From Bordetella trematum (lineage in GTDB: Bacteria > Pseudomonadota > Gammaproteobacteria > Burkholderiales > Burkholderiaceae_B), in the NCBI RefSeq assembly GCF_900078335.1, contig NZ_FKBR01000014.1:62272-126271 (forward strand): 64,000 nucleotides of DNA, read 5' to 3'. Position numbers and translations under genes: made by a program. The notes below the pieces were generated by a model. It was not told the DNA's origin, did no database searches, and saw only the letters and a program-made list of their open reading frames with translations. The stretch's first letter is position 1, and every line of letters begins with the position of its first letter. Positions 16,324 through 25,000 of the stretch are shown here, piece after piece.

Positions 16324-17550
16324 ATGGCAATTTCCTGGATGCGCCTGGCTGCGCGCGCCGTTGCGCCCCTGGCCCTGGCGGCGGCAATGTTCTCCGCCCC
16401 GGCGCTGGCAGCCAAAGCCACGGATCCCTGCAAGACCAACGCCAAGTCGGCGGAATGCCGTGCCGCCAAGAAGAAGGCGCCGGCCACCAAGACCGCGGCA
16501 AGCAAGCCCGCCGCCAAGACTGCCCCCAAGACCACCCCCAAGGCCGCCTCCCGCGCCAGCGCGAAACCGGCAGCCAAGGCGCCGGCCAAGACCGCTTCGA
16601 AAGCGAGCGCCAAATCCAGCGCCAAATCCACCACCAAGGCCCGCAGCAAAACCGCCAGCAAGGCCTCGCCCAAGGTCGCCGCCCGGAAAGCCCCCGCCTC
16701 CGGCAAGAAAGCCGCCCCCCGGAACGCCAGGGCCCGCCACGCCGCCGCGGCTGCGGCAGGCGCGGCCGTGGTCGAACCGGCCCTGGTGTCGGTGGCCGAG
16801 GATGTGCGCTCGCTGCGTTCGAGCACGGCCTACGTGATGGACCTGGAAACCTCCACGGTGCTGTTCGCCAAGAACGACAAGGTCGTGCGCCCCATCGCCT
16901 CGATCTCCAAGCTGATGACCGCGCTGGTGGTGGTCGACGCCAATCTGCCCATGGATGAAATGCTTGAGATCACCGATGAGGACATCGACACCCTCAAGCA
17001 CACCACCTCGCGCCTGAGCGTGGGTACGCGCCTGTCGCGCGGCGACATGCTGCACCTGGCCCTGATGTCTTCGGAAAACCGTGCCGCCAATGCCCTGGGG
17101 CGCAACTATCCGGGCGGGCTGCCGGCCTTCGTGCGGGCCATGAACGCCAAGGCCGCCACGCTGGGCATGGTGGACTCTCGCTTCGTCGAACCCACCGGCC
17201 TGTCGGCCCAGAACGTTTCTTCGCCGCGCGATCTCTCGCGCCTGCTGCGCGCGGCCTCGCAACGTCCGCTGATCCACCGCTACTCCACCGATTCGGAATA
17301 CGAGGTCGAGGTCAACAAGCGTACCCAGACCTTCCGCAATACCAATCTGCTGGTGCGCAAGCCCGACTGGGATATCAAGGTATCCAAGACCGGCTTCATC
17401 AACGAGGCCGGCGAGTGTCTGGTCATGCTTACGCGCGTGAACGGTCGCGACCTGGCCATCGTGCTGTTGGATTCGCAAGGCAAGCTCTCGCGCATCGGCG
17501 ATGCGGTGCGTCTGCGCCGCATCGTGCAAAGCGAGGTGGCGATGCTGTAA
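16324..17550 (+). CDS. pbpG: D-alanyl-D-alanine endopeptidase / carboxypeptidase (PBP7 type)
   Basis: A 408-residue exported serine peptidase of family S11 that cuts peptidoglycan cross-links or stem peptides. Signal peptide 1-30 (…APALAA). Catalytic SISK at 193-196, SEN at 250-252 and KTG at 355-357. Between signal and catalytic domain, residues about 38-150 are a Lys/Ala/Ser-rich low-complexity region resembling histone H1-like tails. The long open frame before ATG 16324 crosses the tRNA and is not coding. Confidence 0.9.
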   Translation: MAISWMRLAARAVAPLALAAAMFSAPALAAKATDPCKTNAKSAECRAAKKKAPATKTAASKPAAKTAPKTTPKAASRASAKPAAKAPAKTASKASAKSSAKSTTKARSKTASKASPKVAARKAPASGKKAAPRNARARHAAAAAAGAAVVEPALVSVAEDVRSLRSSTAYVMDLETSTVLFAKNDKVVRPIASISKLMTALVVVDANLPMDEMLEITDEDIDTLKHTTSRLSVGTRLSRGDMLHLALMSSENRAANALGRNYPGGLPAFVRAMNAKAATLGMVDSRFVEPTGLSAQNVSSPRDLSRLLRAASQRPLIHRYSTDSEYEVEVNKRTQTFRNTNLLVRKPDWDIKVSKTGFINEAGECLVMLTRVNGRDLAIVLLDSQGKLSRIGDAVRLRRIVQSEVAML

Positions 17551-17575
17551 CGGGCCTGCCTGCCCGCTACCGCCA

Positions 17576-17597
17576 GGGCCGCAGATGCGGCCCTTTT
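17576..17597 (+). terminator. Terminator of the D,D-peptidase gene
   Basis: Stem GGGCCGC / GCGGCCC with AGAT loop followed by TTTT, 25 bases past the stop codon. Confidence 0.85.
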
Positions 17598-17611
17598 CAT
17601 GTCCGGGGGAA

Positions 17612-17971
17612 TCAGGCGTGCGCCGGCTCGTAAAGATGAGGCGGCAGCCCCTCGAATACCTGGGCCGCGTCCAGCGAGGCGATGGCCCGCCCGGGCGGCA
17701 GACGGCCGCTGGCCTGCAGCATCTGGTAGCGCAGGCAGCAGACCCTCAGGAAGGACGTGAAATTGGGCGTCTCGCCGCGATAGGCCAGCAGCTCATCGTA
17801 GAGCCGCTCGATCAGTTGCGTGACGCGCAGGCCGTCACGCTCGGCGATTTCCTGCAGGACAGTCCAGAAGAGTTTTTCCAGCCGCACGCTGGTGGCCACG
17901 CCATGCAGCCGCAAGGAGCGGCTTTCGGCCGTATAGGACAGGGCGTTGGCTCGGATGAAGATCTCGCACAT
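17612..17971 (-). CDS. Ribbon-helix-helix domain protein (hypothetical)
   Basis: A 119-residue protein. Residues about 15-60 (RSLRLHGVATSVRLEKLFW, then VTQLIERLYDELL) fit a ribbon-helix-helix DNA-binding fold of the RHH_4 kind. The C-terminus mentions no enzyme motif. ATG 17971 is chosen because the extra residues to 18004 come from a duplicated 14-base stretch. It stands alone between two terminating regions; role unknown, perhaps a small regulator. Confidence 0.7.
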   Translation of the reverse strand: MCEIFIRANALSYTAESRSLRLHGVATSVRLEKLFWTVLQEIAERDGLRVTQLIERLYDELLAYRGETPNFTSFLRVCCLRYQMLQASGRLPPGRAIASLDAAQVFEGLPPHLYEPAHA

Positions 17972-17996
17972 GGGTCGCTCCGCATGGGTCGCTCCG
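17969..17996. repeat. 14-bp tandem duplication over the RHH gene start
   Basis: Two perfect adjacent copies of CATGGGTCGCTCCG. Each brings a CAT (ATG on the minus strand), but 14 is not a multiple of three, so only the copy at 17969-17971 is in frame with the gene. Confidence 0.8.
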
Positions 17997-18057
17997 TTGA
18001 GCAAGCAATGTACGGCCTGGACTGAGCCGGCGGCAAGCGCTGCCGGCCCAGCCTGCC

Positions 18058-18636
18058 TCAGTGCGAGATCCGCGTACCCAGCACCGCGAGGAACTGCGCC
18101 AGCCAGGCCGGGTGTGCCGGCCAGGCCGGCGCAGTGACCAGGTGGCCGTCGGTATGGGCCTGATCGATGGGGATGTCGGCGTAGGTGCCGCCCGCCAGGC
18201 GGACCTCGGGGGCGCAGGCCGGATAGGCCGAGCAGCTGCGCCCGGCCAGGATGCCAGCCGCCGCCAGCAACTGCGCCCCATGGCAGACGGCGGCGATCGG
18301 CTTGCGCGCCGCATCGAACTGCCGCACGATGTCCAGCACCTGCTCGTTCAGGCGCAGGTATTCCGGCGCGCGGCCGCCCGGGATCACCAGGCCGTCATAG
18401 TCCTGCGAGCTGACCCGGTCGAAATCGAAGTTGAGGGTGAAGTTGTGGCCCCGCTTTTCGCTGTAGGTCTGCGCGCCCTCGAAGTCATGGATGGCGGTGG
18501 CGATGGTGTCGCCGGCCTTTTTACCGGGGCAGACGGCATGCACCACATGCCCGACGGCCAGCAGCGTCTGGAACGGCACCATGGTTTCATAGTCTTCGGC
18601 GTAATCGCCAACCAGCATCAAGAGCTTTTTGCCCAT
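18058..18636 (-). CDS. DJ-1/PfpI family protein
   Basis: A 192-residue class I glutamine-amidotransferase-like protein. The nucleophile elbow is AVCHGAQ with Cys118-His119, and Glu14 sits in DYAEDYE, the usual partner. The family includes deglycase/chaperone-like proteins and proteases. ATG 18636 ([10 protein letters not shown]) is preceded by a GGAGAC Shine-Dalgarno on the minus strand, so the 14 extra upstream residues are rejected. It appears monocistronic. Confidence 0.9.
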   Translation of the reverse strand: MGKKLLMLVGDYAEDYETMVPFQTLLAVGHVVHAVCPGKKAGDTIATAIHDFEGAQTYSEKRGHNFTLNFDFDRVSSQDYDGLVIPGGRAPEYLRLNEQVLDIVRQFDAARKPIAAVCHGAQLLAAAGILAGRSCSAYPACAPEVRLAGGTYADIPIDQAHTDGHLVTAPAWPAHPAWLAQFLAVLGTRISH

Positions 18637-18722
18637 TGTCGTCTCCTGTCTCCGCCCCCCTTGGGACGCCTGACCCATTGTGGCGCGGGCGCGGCGCCCC
18701 GGGGTGGTACAGGATTACCGCG

Positions 18723-19211
18723 CTATTCCAGCCCGACGCTGACCGGCCTGGCCTGCAGCAGATCCACCAGCACGCCGGGCGCGATGCCGATCAGGTAGCC
18801 GCGCCGCCCGCCGTTGATGTAGACCTGGGGATAATCCAGGATGCCACTTTCGATATAGACCGGCATGCGTTTGCGAGTGCCGAAGGGTGACGTACCGCCG
18901 ACCTGATAACCCGAATGACGCTGCGCGACCTCGGGATGGCAGGGCGTGATCTTCTTGGCCCCGGCCTGGCGCGCCAGATTCTTGGTAGAGACCTCGCGAT
19001 CGCCATGCATGATCACCACCAGCGGCTGGGCCGCCTCGTTTTCCATGATCAGCGTCTTGACCACGGCGTGCGGATCCAGGCCCAGCTGGCGCGCGGCTTC
19101 GCCGGCGCCGCCGTGATCGACGTAATCGTAGGTATGTTCGGTGAACGCCACCTTGTGGCGCTTGAGAAACTGGGTCGCAGGGGTTTCGGAGACGTGTCGG
19201 GTTTTGCTCAT
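18723..19211 (-). CDS. ybaK: YbaK/EbsC-type Cys-tRNA(Pro) deacylase
   Basis: A 162-residue editing enzyme that hydrolyses Cys mischarged on tRNA-Pro. The pattern TYDYVDHGGAGEAARQLGL...VVKTLIMEN contains the conserved Lys (residue 52). The C-terminus has the typical GGRRGYLIGIAPGVL block. It follows xerD by 15 bases and may be co-transcribed with it. Confidence 0.92.
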   Translation of the reverse strand: MSKTRHVSETPATQFLKRHKVAFTEHTYDYVDHGGAGEAARQLGLDPHAVVKTLIMENEAAQPLVVIMHGDREVSTKNLARQAGAKKITPCHPEVAQRHSGYQVGGTSPFGTRKRMPVYIESGILDYPQVYINGGRRGYLIGIAPGVLVDLLQARPVSVGLE

Positions 19212-19226
19212 GGGTCACGGACGCCG

Positions 19227-20153
19227 TCAGGCGCGCGGGTGATGCGCGGCGTGCAGCGACTTGAGCCGCTCGCGCGCCACATGGGTGTAGATCTGGGTGG
19301 TGGAGATGTCGGCATGGCCCAGCAACAGCTGAACCACGCGCAGATCGGCACCATGGTTCAGCAGGTGGGTCGCGAAGGCGTGGCGCAGCACATGCGGCGA
19401 CAACGGCGCCTGGACATCGGCGACCCGGGCGTACTTCTTGACCAGTTGCCAGAACGCCTGGCGCGACATGGCCTGGGCGCGCGCGGTGATGAACAGCGCA
19501 TCGCTGACGCGCGCACCGGCCAGCTCGGCACGGGCCTGCTCCAGATAGCGCTGCAGCCAGTGTGCCGCCTCGGCGCCCAGCGGCACCAGCCGGTCGCGTC
19601 CGCCCTTGCCCTGCACCACGCGCAATACGCCGTCGGCCAGGCTGACATCGAGCGTGCGCAAACTGACCAGTTCGGTCACGCGAACGCCGGTGGCGTAGAG
19701 CGTCTCCAGCATGGCGCGGTCACGCAGCCCGCGCGCCAGCGACAGATCAGGAGCCTGCAACAGCGCCTCGACCTGGCCTTCTGAAAGCGTCTTGGGCACG
19801 CGCAGGGGCTGGCGCGCGGCCTCCAGGCTCAGGCAGGGATCGGCGGCGCAGCGCCCCTCGCGCAAGGCCCAGGCGAAGAAGCGCCGCAGGGTGGCCAGCC
19901 GGCGGTTGGCCGTGGCTGGCCGGCTGTCCTCGTGGCAGGCGGCGAACCAGGCCGCCAGGTCCGCCGCGCTGGCCTCGCACAGCTGGCCGGCGGCCCCGGG
20001 CGGCGCCTCTGGGGCCTGCAGCCAGCGGGCAAAGGCGCTCAGGTCGCGGCGGTAGGCCGCCAGCGTGTTGGCGGCCAGGCCGTCTTCCAGCCAGAGGGCC
20101 TGGATGAAGGCATCGATGTCGGCCTGAGAAACCAGGACAGAGGTGTCGGACAT
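19227..20153 (-). CDS. xerD: Tyrosine recombinase XerD
   Basis: Chromosome-dimer resolvase subunit acting with XerC at dif. At 308 residues it is near standard length. Catalytic residues are visible: Arg158 (ATGVRVTEL), Lys183 (GKGGRD), His254 and Arg257 (SPHVLRHAF), His280 (LGHAD) and nucleophile Tyr289 (TTQIYTHV). No attachment sites or phage genes surround it, so it is the housekeeping enzyme and not an element integrase. It begins 6 bases from the LysR stop, suggesting co-transcription. Confidence 0.93.
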   Translation of the reverse strand: MSDTSVLVSQADIDAFIQALWLEDGLAANTLAAYRRDLSAFARWLQAPEAPPGAAGQLCEASAADLAAWFAACHEDSRPATANRRLATLRRFFAWALREGRCAADPCLSLEAARQPLRVPKTLSEGQVEALLQAPDLSLARGLRDRAMLETLYATGVRVTELVSLRTLDVSLADGVLRVVQGKGGRDRLVPLGAEAAHWLQRYLEQARAELAGARVSDALFITARAQAMSRQAFWQLVKKYARVADVQAPLSPHVLRHAFATHLLNHGADLRVVQLLLGHADISTTQIYTHVARERLKSLHAAHHPRA

Positions 20154-20159
20154 GGAGGT

Positions 20160-21071
20160 TCAGGAGCGGGAAGCGGCCTGCTCGGCGGCAGCCACCTGCA
20201 GCCAGGCTTCGAAGGCCTTGAGCGCGCCGGGCCGCTCGCTGTGCTGCGGATAACCGAAATAATAGCCCTGCCGCACCTGCAGAACATGCGGCACCGGCAT
20301 CACCAGCCGCCCCTCGTCCAGCGCCCGCTGGGCCAGAAAGCGCGGAATCAGGCCCACTCCCAGACCGGCCTGCACCGCCGCCATCACCATGGTGAACAGG
20401 TCATAGCGCGGCCCGCCCGCAGCCGACGGCCCATACAGCAGGCCATTGGCGTCATACCATTGGCGCCATGCGTCCGGACGCGAAGCCAGGTGCAGATGGG
20501 TCATGGCCGCCATCAGCGGGCCGCCGCGGGCGCGCGCCTGCTCCAGCAGTGCCGGCGCACAGACCGGCACCAGTTCGCGCTCCGGGAACAGCAGCACCCC
20601 CTGGCTGCCGGGCCAGATGCCGTCGCCATGGTAGAGCGCGCCGTCAAAAGGCTGATCCTTGAACTGAAAGGGCAGCGTGCGCACCGTCAGGCTGACGGTG
20701 ATATCGGGCTCGGCCTGCTGGAAATCCGGCAGTCGCGGAATCAGCCAGGTGGTGGCCAGCGTGGGCACCACGGCGATGTGGATGCTGCGCCCCATGCCGG
20801 TGCGGCTGACCAGACCGAAGGTGTCCTTCTCGATCTGGTCCAGATGGTGACGGATGCGCCCGGCGTACTCGGCGCCATGGTCGGTCAGCACGATGCGCCG
20901 GCGCACGCGGGTAAAGAGCTGCACCCCCAGGCGCGCCTCCAGACTGGCCACCTGGCGATAGACCGCGCTGTGGGTGAGCGAGAGCTCCTCGGCCGCACGC
21001 GAAAAGCTGCCCAGCCGGGCGGAGGCCTCGAAAGCCTGCAGGGCGCTCAAATTGGGAATACCGTTTCTCAT
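20160..21071 (-). CDS. LysR family regulator, divergent from ThDP-enzyme gene
   Basis: A 303-residue regulator of the GcvA-like branch. The N-terminal winged helix-turn-helix is clear (PNLSALQAFEASARLGSFSR, then AAEELSLTHSAVYRQVASLE). ATG 21071 is chosen because LysR proteins start shortly before this motif. It is transcribed away from the acetolactate-synthase-like and glutaryl-CoA dehydrogenase genes, with TGCAA-type palindromes between, so it probably controls them. Confidence 0.9.
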   Translation of the reverse strand: MRNGIPNLSALQAFEASARLGSFSRAAEELSLTHSAVYRQVASLEARLGVQLFTRVRRRIVLTDHGAEYAGRIRHHLDQIEKDTFGLVSRTGMGRSIHIAVVPTLATTWLIPRLPDFQQAEPDITVSLTVRTLPFQFKDQPFDGALYHGDGIWPGSQGVLLFPERELVPVCAPALLEQARARGGPLMAAMTHLHLASRPDAWRQWYDANGLLYGPSAAGGPRYDLFTMVMAAVQAGLGVGLIPRFLAQRALDEGRLVMPVPHVLQVRQGYYFGYPQHSERPGALKAFEAWLQVAAAEQAASRS

Positions 21072-21151
21072 GCGCACGATCCATCGCAAGGCGAGCAGGG
21101 CCGGAGGGTCTGCACCCCCCATTGAACAAGTGCCGTCTGCTCACTATCATG

Positions 21152-21178
21152 TGCAATTTTATCAATTGCATTGTGCAA
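21152..21178. promoter_or_regulatory. Overlapping TGCAA/TTGCA palindromes in LysR-ThDP intergenic region
   Basis: TGCAATT-N5-AATTGCA (21152-21170) overlaps TTGCA-N3-TGCAA (21166-21178), giving three half-sites of one motif in an AT-rich stretch. Both fit dyads bound by LysR proteins. The position between divergent genes supports an operator for the adjacent regulator. Confidence 0.6.
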
Positions 21179-21241
21179 GTCAGGAACATTATCCTGATGC
21201 GATATTTTTCATAATCCAAAATACGAGACACTCCACCCGCC

Positions 21242-22939
21242 GTGACTTCCTCCACTCGCAAAACCGGCCCTCGCATGGGGGGGCATATCCTGGTCGACCA
21301 ACTGGTCAACCATGGCGTCAAACATGTTTTCTGCGTCCCTGGTGAGAGCTACCTGGCCGTGCTGGACGGTCTGCATGACGCCAGCATCGATGTCACGGTC
21401 TGCCGCCAGGAAGGCGGCGCGGCCATGATGGCCGATGCCTATGGCAAGCTGACCGGCGAACCGGGCATCTGCATGGTGACCCGCGGCCCGGGCGCGGCCA
21501 ACGCCCTGGCCGGCATCCACATCGCCCTGCAGGACTCCACGCCCCTGATCCTGTTCGTGGGTCAGATCGAACGTGGCATGCGTGAGCGCGAAGCGTTCCA
21601 GGAAATGGACTACCGTGCCGTGTTCGGCACGCAGGCCAAATGGGTGACCGAGATCGATCAGGTCGAACGCATCCCCGAATTGCTGTCGCGCGCCTTCCAT
21701 GTGGCAACCTCGGGGCGTCCGGGCCCGGTGGTCATCGCCCTGCCCGAAGACATGCTGGTCGAGATGGCCGACGTGGCCGATGCGCCCCGCTACGAAGTGA
21801 TCGACGCCGCGCCGAGCGCCGCGCAGCTCGACCGCCTGAGCCAGTTGCTGGCAGAAGCCAAAAAGCCGGTCGCCATCCTGGGCGGCACGCGCTGGGATGC
21901 CGACGCGGTGGCCGGGTTCGCCCGCTTCGCGCAGGCCCACGCCCTGCCCACGGCCGTGTCCTTCCGCCGCCAGATGCTGTTTCCGGCCGACCACCCCTGC
22001 TATATCGGCGATGTGGGCCTGGGCATCAATCCGGCCCTGCTCAAGCGCCTGCAGGACGCCGACCTGATCCTGCTGGTGGGCGGACGCATGTCGGAGAACC
22101 CGAGCCAGGCCTACACCCTGCTGGACATCCCGGTGCCGCGCCAGAAGCTGGTGCATGTACACCCCGACAGCGCGGAGCTGGGCCGCGTCTATCGCCCGAC
22201 GCTGGCAATCAACGTGTCGCCGGCCGCCTTCTGCGCCGCGCTGGCCACGCTGCCCGCGCCCCAGGCCGCCCCGGCCTGGAGCGAGGACACCGCCGCCATG
22301 CGCCAGAGCTATCTGGCCTGGAGCGATCCGGCCCAGGTCAAGACGCCGGGCAAGCTGCAGCTGGGCGAAGTGATGGCCTACCTCGAAGCGAAGCTGCCCG
22401 CCGACGCCATCATGGCCAACGGCGCCGGCAACTATGCGACCTGGCTGCACCGCTTCCACCGCTTCACGCGCTACGGCACCCAGCTGGCGCCGACCTCCGG
22501 CTCAATGGGCTATGGCCTGCCGGCCGCGGTGGGCGCCAAACGCGCCCAGCCCGAAAAGATGGTGGTGTGCTTCGCCGGCGATGGCTGCTTCCTCATGCAC
22601 GGCCAGGAGTTCGCCACGGCCGTGCAGTACGACCTGCCCATCATCGTGGTGCTGATCGACAATGGCATGTACGGGACCATCCGCATGCACCAGGAGAAGC
22701 ACTACCCGGGCCGCATCTCGGCCACCGGCCTGAAGAACCCCGATTTCGCCGACTACGCCCGCGCGTTCGGCGGGTACGGCGAACGCGTCGAGACCAGCGC
22801 CGAATTCGGCCCGGCCTTCGAGCGCGCCGTCGCCAGCGGCAAGCCGGCGATCCTGCACTGCCTGCTGGATCCGCAGGCCATCTCGCCGTCGACCACGCTG
22901 GACAAAATCCGCGCCGCCGCCGAACAGGCTCAGGCGTAA
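21242..22939 (+). CDS. Thiamine diphosphate-dependent enzyme, acetolactate-synthase-like
   Basis: A 565-residue ThDP enzyme with three domains: N-terminal PYR domain with the catalytic Glu in FCVPGESYLAVLDGL, a central domain, and a C-terminal PP domain with the GDGCF...DNGMYGTI cofactor motif. It resembles acetolactate synthase large subunits and related lyases, but no small subunit gene follows. GTG 21242 is the longest start; ATG 21275 (MGGHILVDQL) is an alternative. The pairing with glutaryl-CoA dehydrogenase suggests a catabolic rather than valine-biosynthetic role. Confidence 0.85.
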   Translation: MTSSTRKTGPRMGGHILVDQLVNHGVKHVFCVPGESYLAVLDGLHDASIDVTVCRQEGGAAMMADAYGKLTGEPGICMVTRGPGAANALAGIHIALQDSTPLILFVGQIERGMREREAFQEMDYRAVFGTQAKWVTEIDQVERIPELLSRAFHVATSGRPGPVVIALPEDMLVEMADVADAPRYEVIDAAPSAAQLDRLSQLLAEAKKPVAILGGTRWDADAVAGFARFAQAHALPTAVSFRRQMLFPADHPCYIGDVGLGINPALLKRLQDADLILLVGGRMSENPSQAYTLLDIPVPRQKLVHVHPDSAELGRVYRPTLAINVSPAAFCAALATLPAPQAAPAWSEDTAAMRQSYLAWSDPAQVKTPGKLQLGEVMAYLEAKLPADAIMANGAGNYATWLHRFHRFTRYGTQLAPTSGSMGYGLPAAVGAKRAQPEKMVVCFAGDGCFLMHGQEFATAVQYDLPIIVVLIDNGMYGTIRMHQEKHYPGRISATGLKNPDFADYARAFGGYGERVETSAEFGPAFERAVASGKPAILHCLLDPQAISPSTTLDKIRAAAEQAQA

Positions 22940-23017
22940 ACCTGGCGGGCGGGCCTGGCGGCCCGCCCTGCCGGATTCCGATTTCACTTTTACCGCTTGC
23001 CCTTTCTGGAGTACCGA

Positions 23018-24211
23018 ATGTCCTCGATGCCCTCGTTTAACTGGGAAGATCCGCTCCTGCTGGATCAGCAACTGACCGAAGAAGAGCGCATGGTGCGCGA
23101 CGCCGCCTACGCCTATTCGCAGGACAAGCTGGCCACCCGCGTGCTGGAAGGCTTCCGCCACGAAAAGACCGACCCCGCCATCTTCGCCGAAATGGGCGAA
23201 CTGGGCTTGCTGGGCGCGACCATTCCGGTCGAGTACGGCGGCGCCGGCCTGAACTACGTCAGCTACGGCCTGATCGCCCGCGAAGTCGAACGCGTGGACT
23301 CCGGCTATCGCTCCATGATGAGCGTGCAATCCTCGCTGGTGATGGTGCCCATCAATGAATTCGGCAGCGAAGCCCAGAAGCAGAAGTACCTGCCCAAGCT
23401 GGCCTCGGGCCAGTGGATCGGCTGCTTCGGCCTGACCGAACCCAACCACGGCTCCGACCCCGGCGGCATGGAAACGCGCGCCCAGAAGATCGACGGCGGC
23501 TACAAGCTCACCGGCAACAAGATGTGGATCACCAACTCCCCCATCGCCGATGTGTTCGTGGTGTGGGCCAAGTGCGTCGGCGGCGAATTCGACGGCAAGA
23601 TCCGCGGCTTCATCCTGGAAAAGGGCATGAAGGGCCTGTCGGCGCCGGCCATCCACGGCAAGGTCGGCCTGCGCGCCTCGATCACCGGCGAAATCGTCAT
23701 GGATGAGGTGGAAGTCAGCGAAGAGCAGATGATGCCGGGCGTCTCGGGCCTGCGCGGTCCCTTCACCTGCCTGAACTCGGCCCGCTATGGCATCGCCTGG
23801 GGCGCGCTGGGCGCCGCAGAAGCCTGCTGGCACACCGCCCGCCAGTACACCCTGGACCGCAAGCAGTTCGGCCGCCCGCTGGCCGCCAACCAGCTGATCC
23901 AGAAGAAGCTGGCCGACATGCAGACCGAGATCACGCTGGCCCTGCAAGGCTGCCTGCGTCTGGGCCGCATGAAGGACGAAGGCACCGCCGCCGTCGAAAT
24001 CACCTCCATTATGAAGCGCAACTCCTGCGGCAAGGCCCTGGACATCGCCCGTCTGGCGCGCGACATGCTGGGCGGCAACGGCATCTCCGACGAATTCGGC
24101 GTGGCCCGTCACCTGGTCAACCTGGAAGTGGTCAACACCTACGAAGGCACGCACGACGTGCACGCGCTGATCCTGGGCCGCGCCCAGACCGGCATCCAGG
24201 CTTTCTTCTGA
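23018..24211 (+). CDS. gcdH: Glutaryl-CoA dehydrogenase
   Basis: FAD enzyme, 397 residues, that oxidises and decarboxylates glutaryl-CoA to crotonyl-CoA in lysine and tryptophan breakdown. Characteristic blocks are [30 protein letters not shown] and the C-terminal [19 protein letters not shown] with the catalytic Glu. ATG 23018 follows a CTGGAG ribosome site, so the longer frame from 22997 is rejected. It lies 78 bases after the ThDP gene and is followed by a strong terminator. Confidence 0.95.
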   Translation: MSSMPSFNWEDPLLLDQQLTEEERMVRDAAYAYSQDKLATRVLEGFRHEKTDPAIFAEMGELGLLGATIPVEYGGAGLNYVSYGLIAREVERVDSGYRSMMSVQSSLVMVPINEFGSEAQKQKYLPKLASGQWIGCFGLTEPNHGSDPGGMETRAQKIDGGYKLTGNKMWITNSPIADVFVVWAKCVGGEFDGKIRGFILEKGMKGLSAPAIHGKVGLRASITGEIVMDEVEVSEEQMMPGVSGLRGPFTCLNSARYGIAWGALGAAEACWHTARQYTLDRKQFGRPLAANQLIQKKLADMQTEITLALQGCLRLGRMKDEGTAAVEITSIMKRNSCGKALDIARLARDMLGGNGISDEFGVARHLVNLEVVNTYEGTHDVHALILGRAQTGIQAFF

Positions 24212-24245
24212 CCGGCAGCGGCCTGCGCGCCGCGCCCGCACAGCA

Positions 24246-24279
24246 AAACGCCCCGTCAGCCATGGCTGACGGGGCGTTT
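24246..24279. terminator. Terminator after gcdH
   Basis: A 34-base perfect palindrome with arms AAACGCCCCGTCAGCC, ending in TTT then CCTTTTCC. The symmetric arms could act on both strands. Confidence 0.85.
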
Positions 24280-24284
24280 CCTTT

Positions 24285-24389
24285 TCCGCTGGGCCGTCCC
24301 AAGGAAAAGCGCCACCTCGGGGGGCAGCAAGCCGTCAGGCGCAGCGTGGGGGCACCCCTCTCCGCTGGGCCGTCCCAAGGAAAAGCGCC
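24285..24389. repeat. 29-bp direct repeat pair between gcdH and maoC-like gene
   Basis: Two perfect 29-base copies (24285-24313 and 24361-24389), beginning TCCGCTGGGCCGTCCCAAGG, are separated by 47 bases of G/C-rich DNA. The second copy ends 13 bases before the MaoC-like stop. The form resembles multi-copy intergenic repeats of beta-proteobacteria, but no further copy is in this window. Confidence 0.8.
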
Positions 24390-24401
24390 CCCGGGTCGGG
24401 C

Positions 24402-24839
24402 TCAGCCGGCCAGATCGAACAGGCTGGTGGCATCCAGCTCCAGCACCACTTCGTCATGCTGGTTGTAGACCAGCCACGACCAGCTGACGATGCCCAGATC
24501 GGCGCGCGTGGTGGAGCGGCGTACGCCTTGCACCCGCGCCTGCAGCGTGAGGGTGTCGCCCGGACGCACCGGTACGCGCCAGCGCACCTCGCCCAGCCCC
24601 GGCGAGCCGAAGGACTCGGAATCATGCAGGATGGCGTCCACGGCCATGCGCATGGCCAGCGCGCAGGTGTGCCAGCCGCTTGCGATCAGGCCGCCCCAGC
24701 GCCCTTCTTCGGCGCGGGCGACATCGACATGAAACCATTGCGGATCGAACTGGCGCGCGAAAGCCAAGACTTCGTCCTGAGTGACCGTGAGCGGCCCTCC
24801 CTTGATCACCATACCTTCGCGCAGCTCGGCGAATTTCAT
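24402..24839 (-). CDS. MaoC family hot-dog dehydratase
   Basis: A 145-residue hot-dog-fold protein of the (R)-specific enoyl-CoA hydratase type. The catalytic region FARQFDPQWFHVDVARAEEG carries Asp and His in the usual D-x4-H spacing, followed by GLIASGWHTCALAMRM. It lacks a second domain. It converges with gcdH and stands alone, so the acyl-CoA substrate is unknown. Confidence 0.88.
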   Translation of the reverse strand: MKFAELREGMVIKGGPLTVTQDEVLAFARQFDPQWFHVDVARAEEGRWGGLIASGWHTCALAMRMAVDAILHDSESFGSPGLGEVRWRVPVRPGDTLTLQARVQGVRRSTTRADLGIVSWSWLVYNQHDEVVLELDATSLFDLAG

Positions 24840-24931
24840 TGCTTCCCTCCTTGATTGGCCGCTTTCAGGCCGTCTGAAGCCATAGGATACAGGGATAGGG
24901 GCAACGGCTGCCCACGCCTTGATATAAGCCC

Positions 24932-24957
24932 AAAAAAAGGCCCGGCAAAGCCGGGCC
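24932..24957 (-). terminator. Terminator of the 25-33 kb catabolic operon
   Basis: Stem GGCCCGGC/GCCGGGCC with AAA loop, followed by seven T on the minus strand. It lies 44 bases past the MHS transporter stop. Confidence 0.85.
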
Positions 24958-25000
24958 CCGGGCGAGACAGGAGCGTCGGCCCCGCCCGGCCGCCGCGCGC

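Noticed and set aside
19227-20153. Tyrosine recombinase as integrase of a mobile element near the tRNA-Arg gene
   Set aside because: All features are those of housekeeping XerD. There is no repeated tRNA 3' end, no excisionase, and the neighbours are ordinary chromosomal genes.
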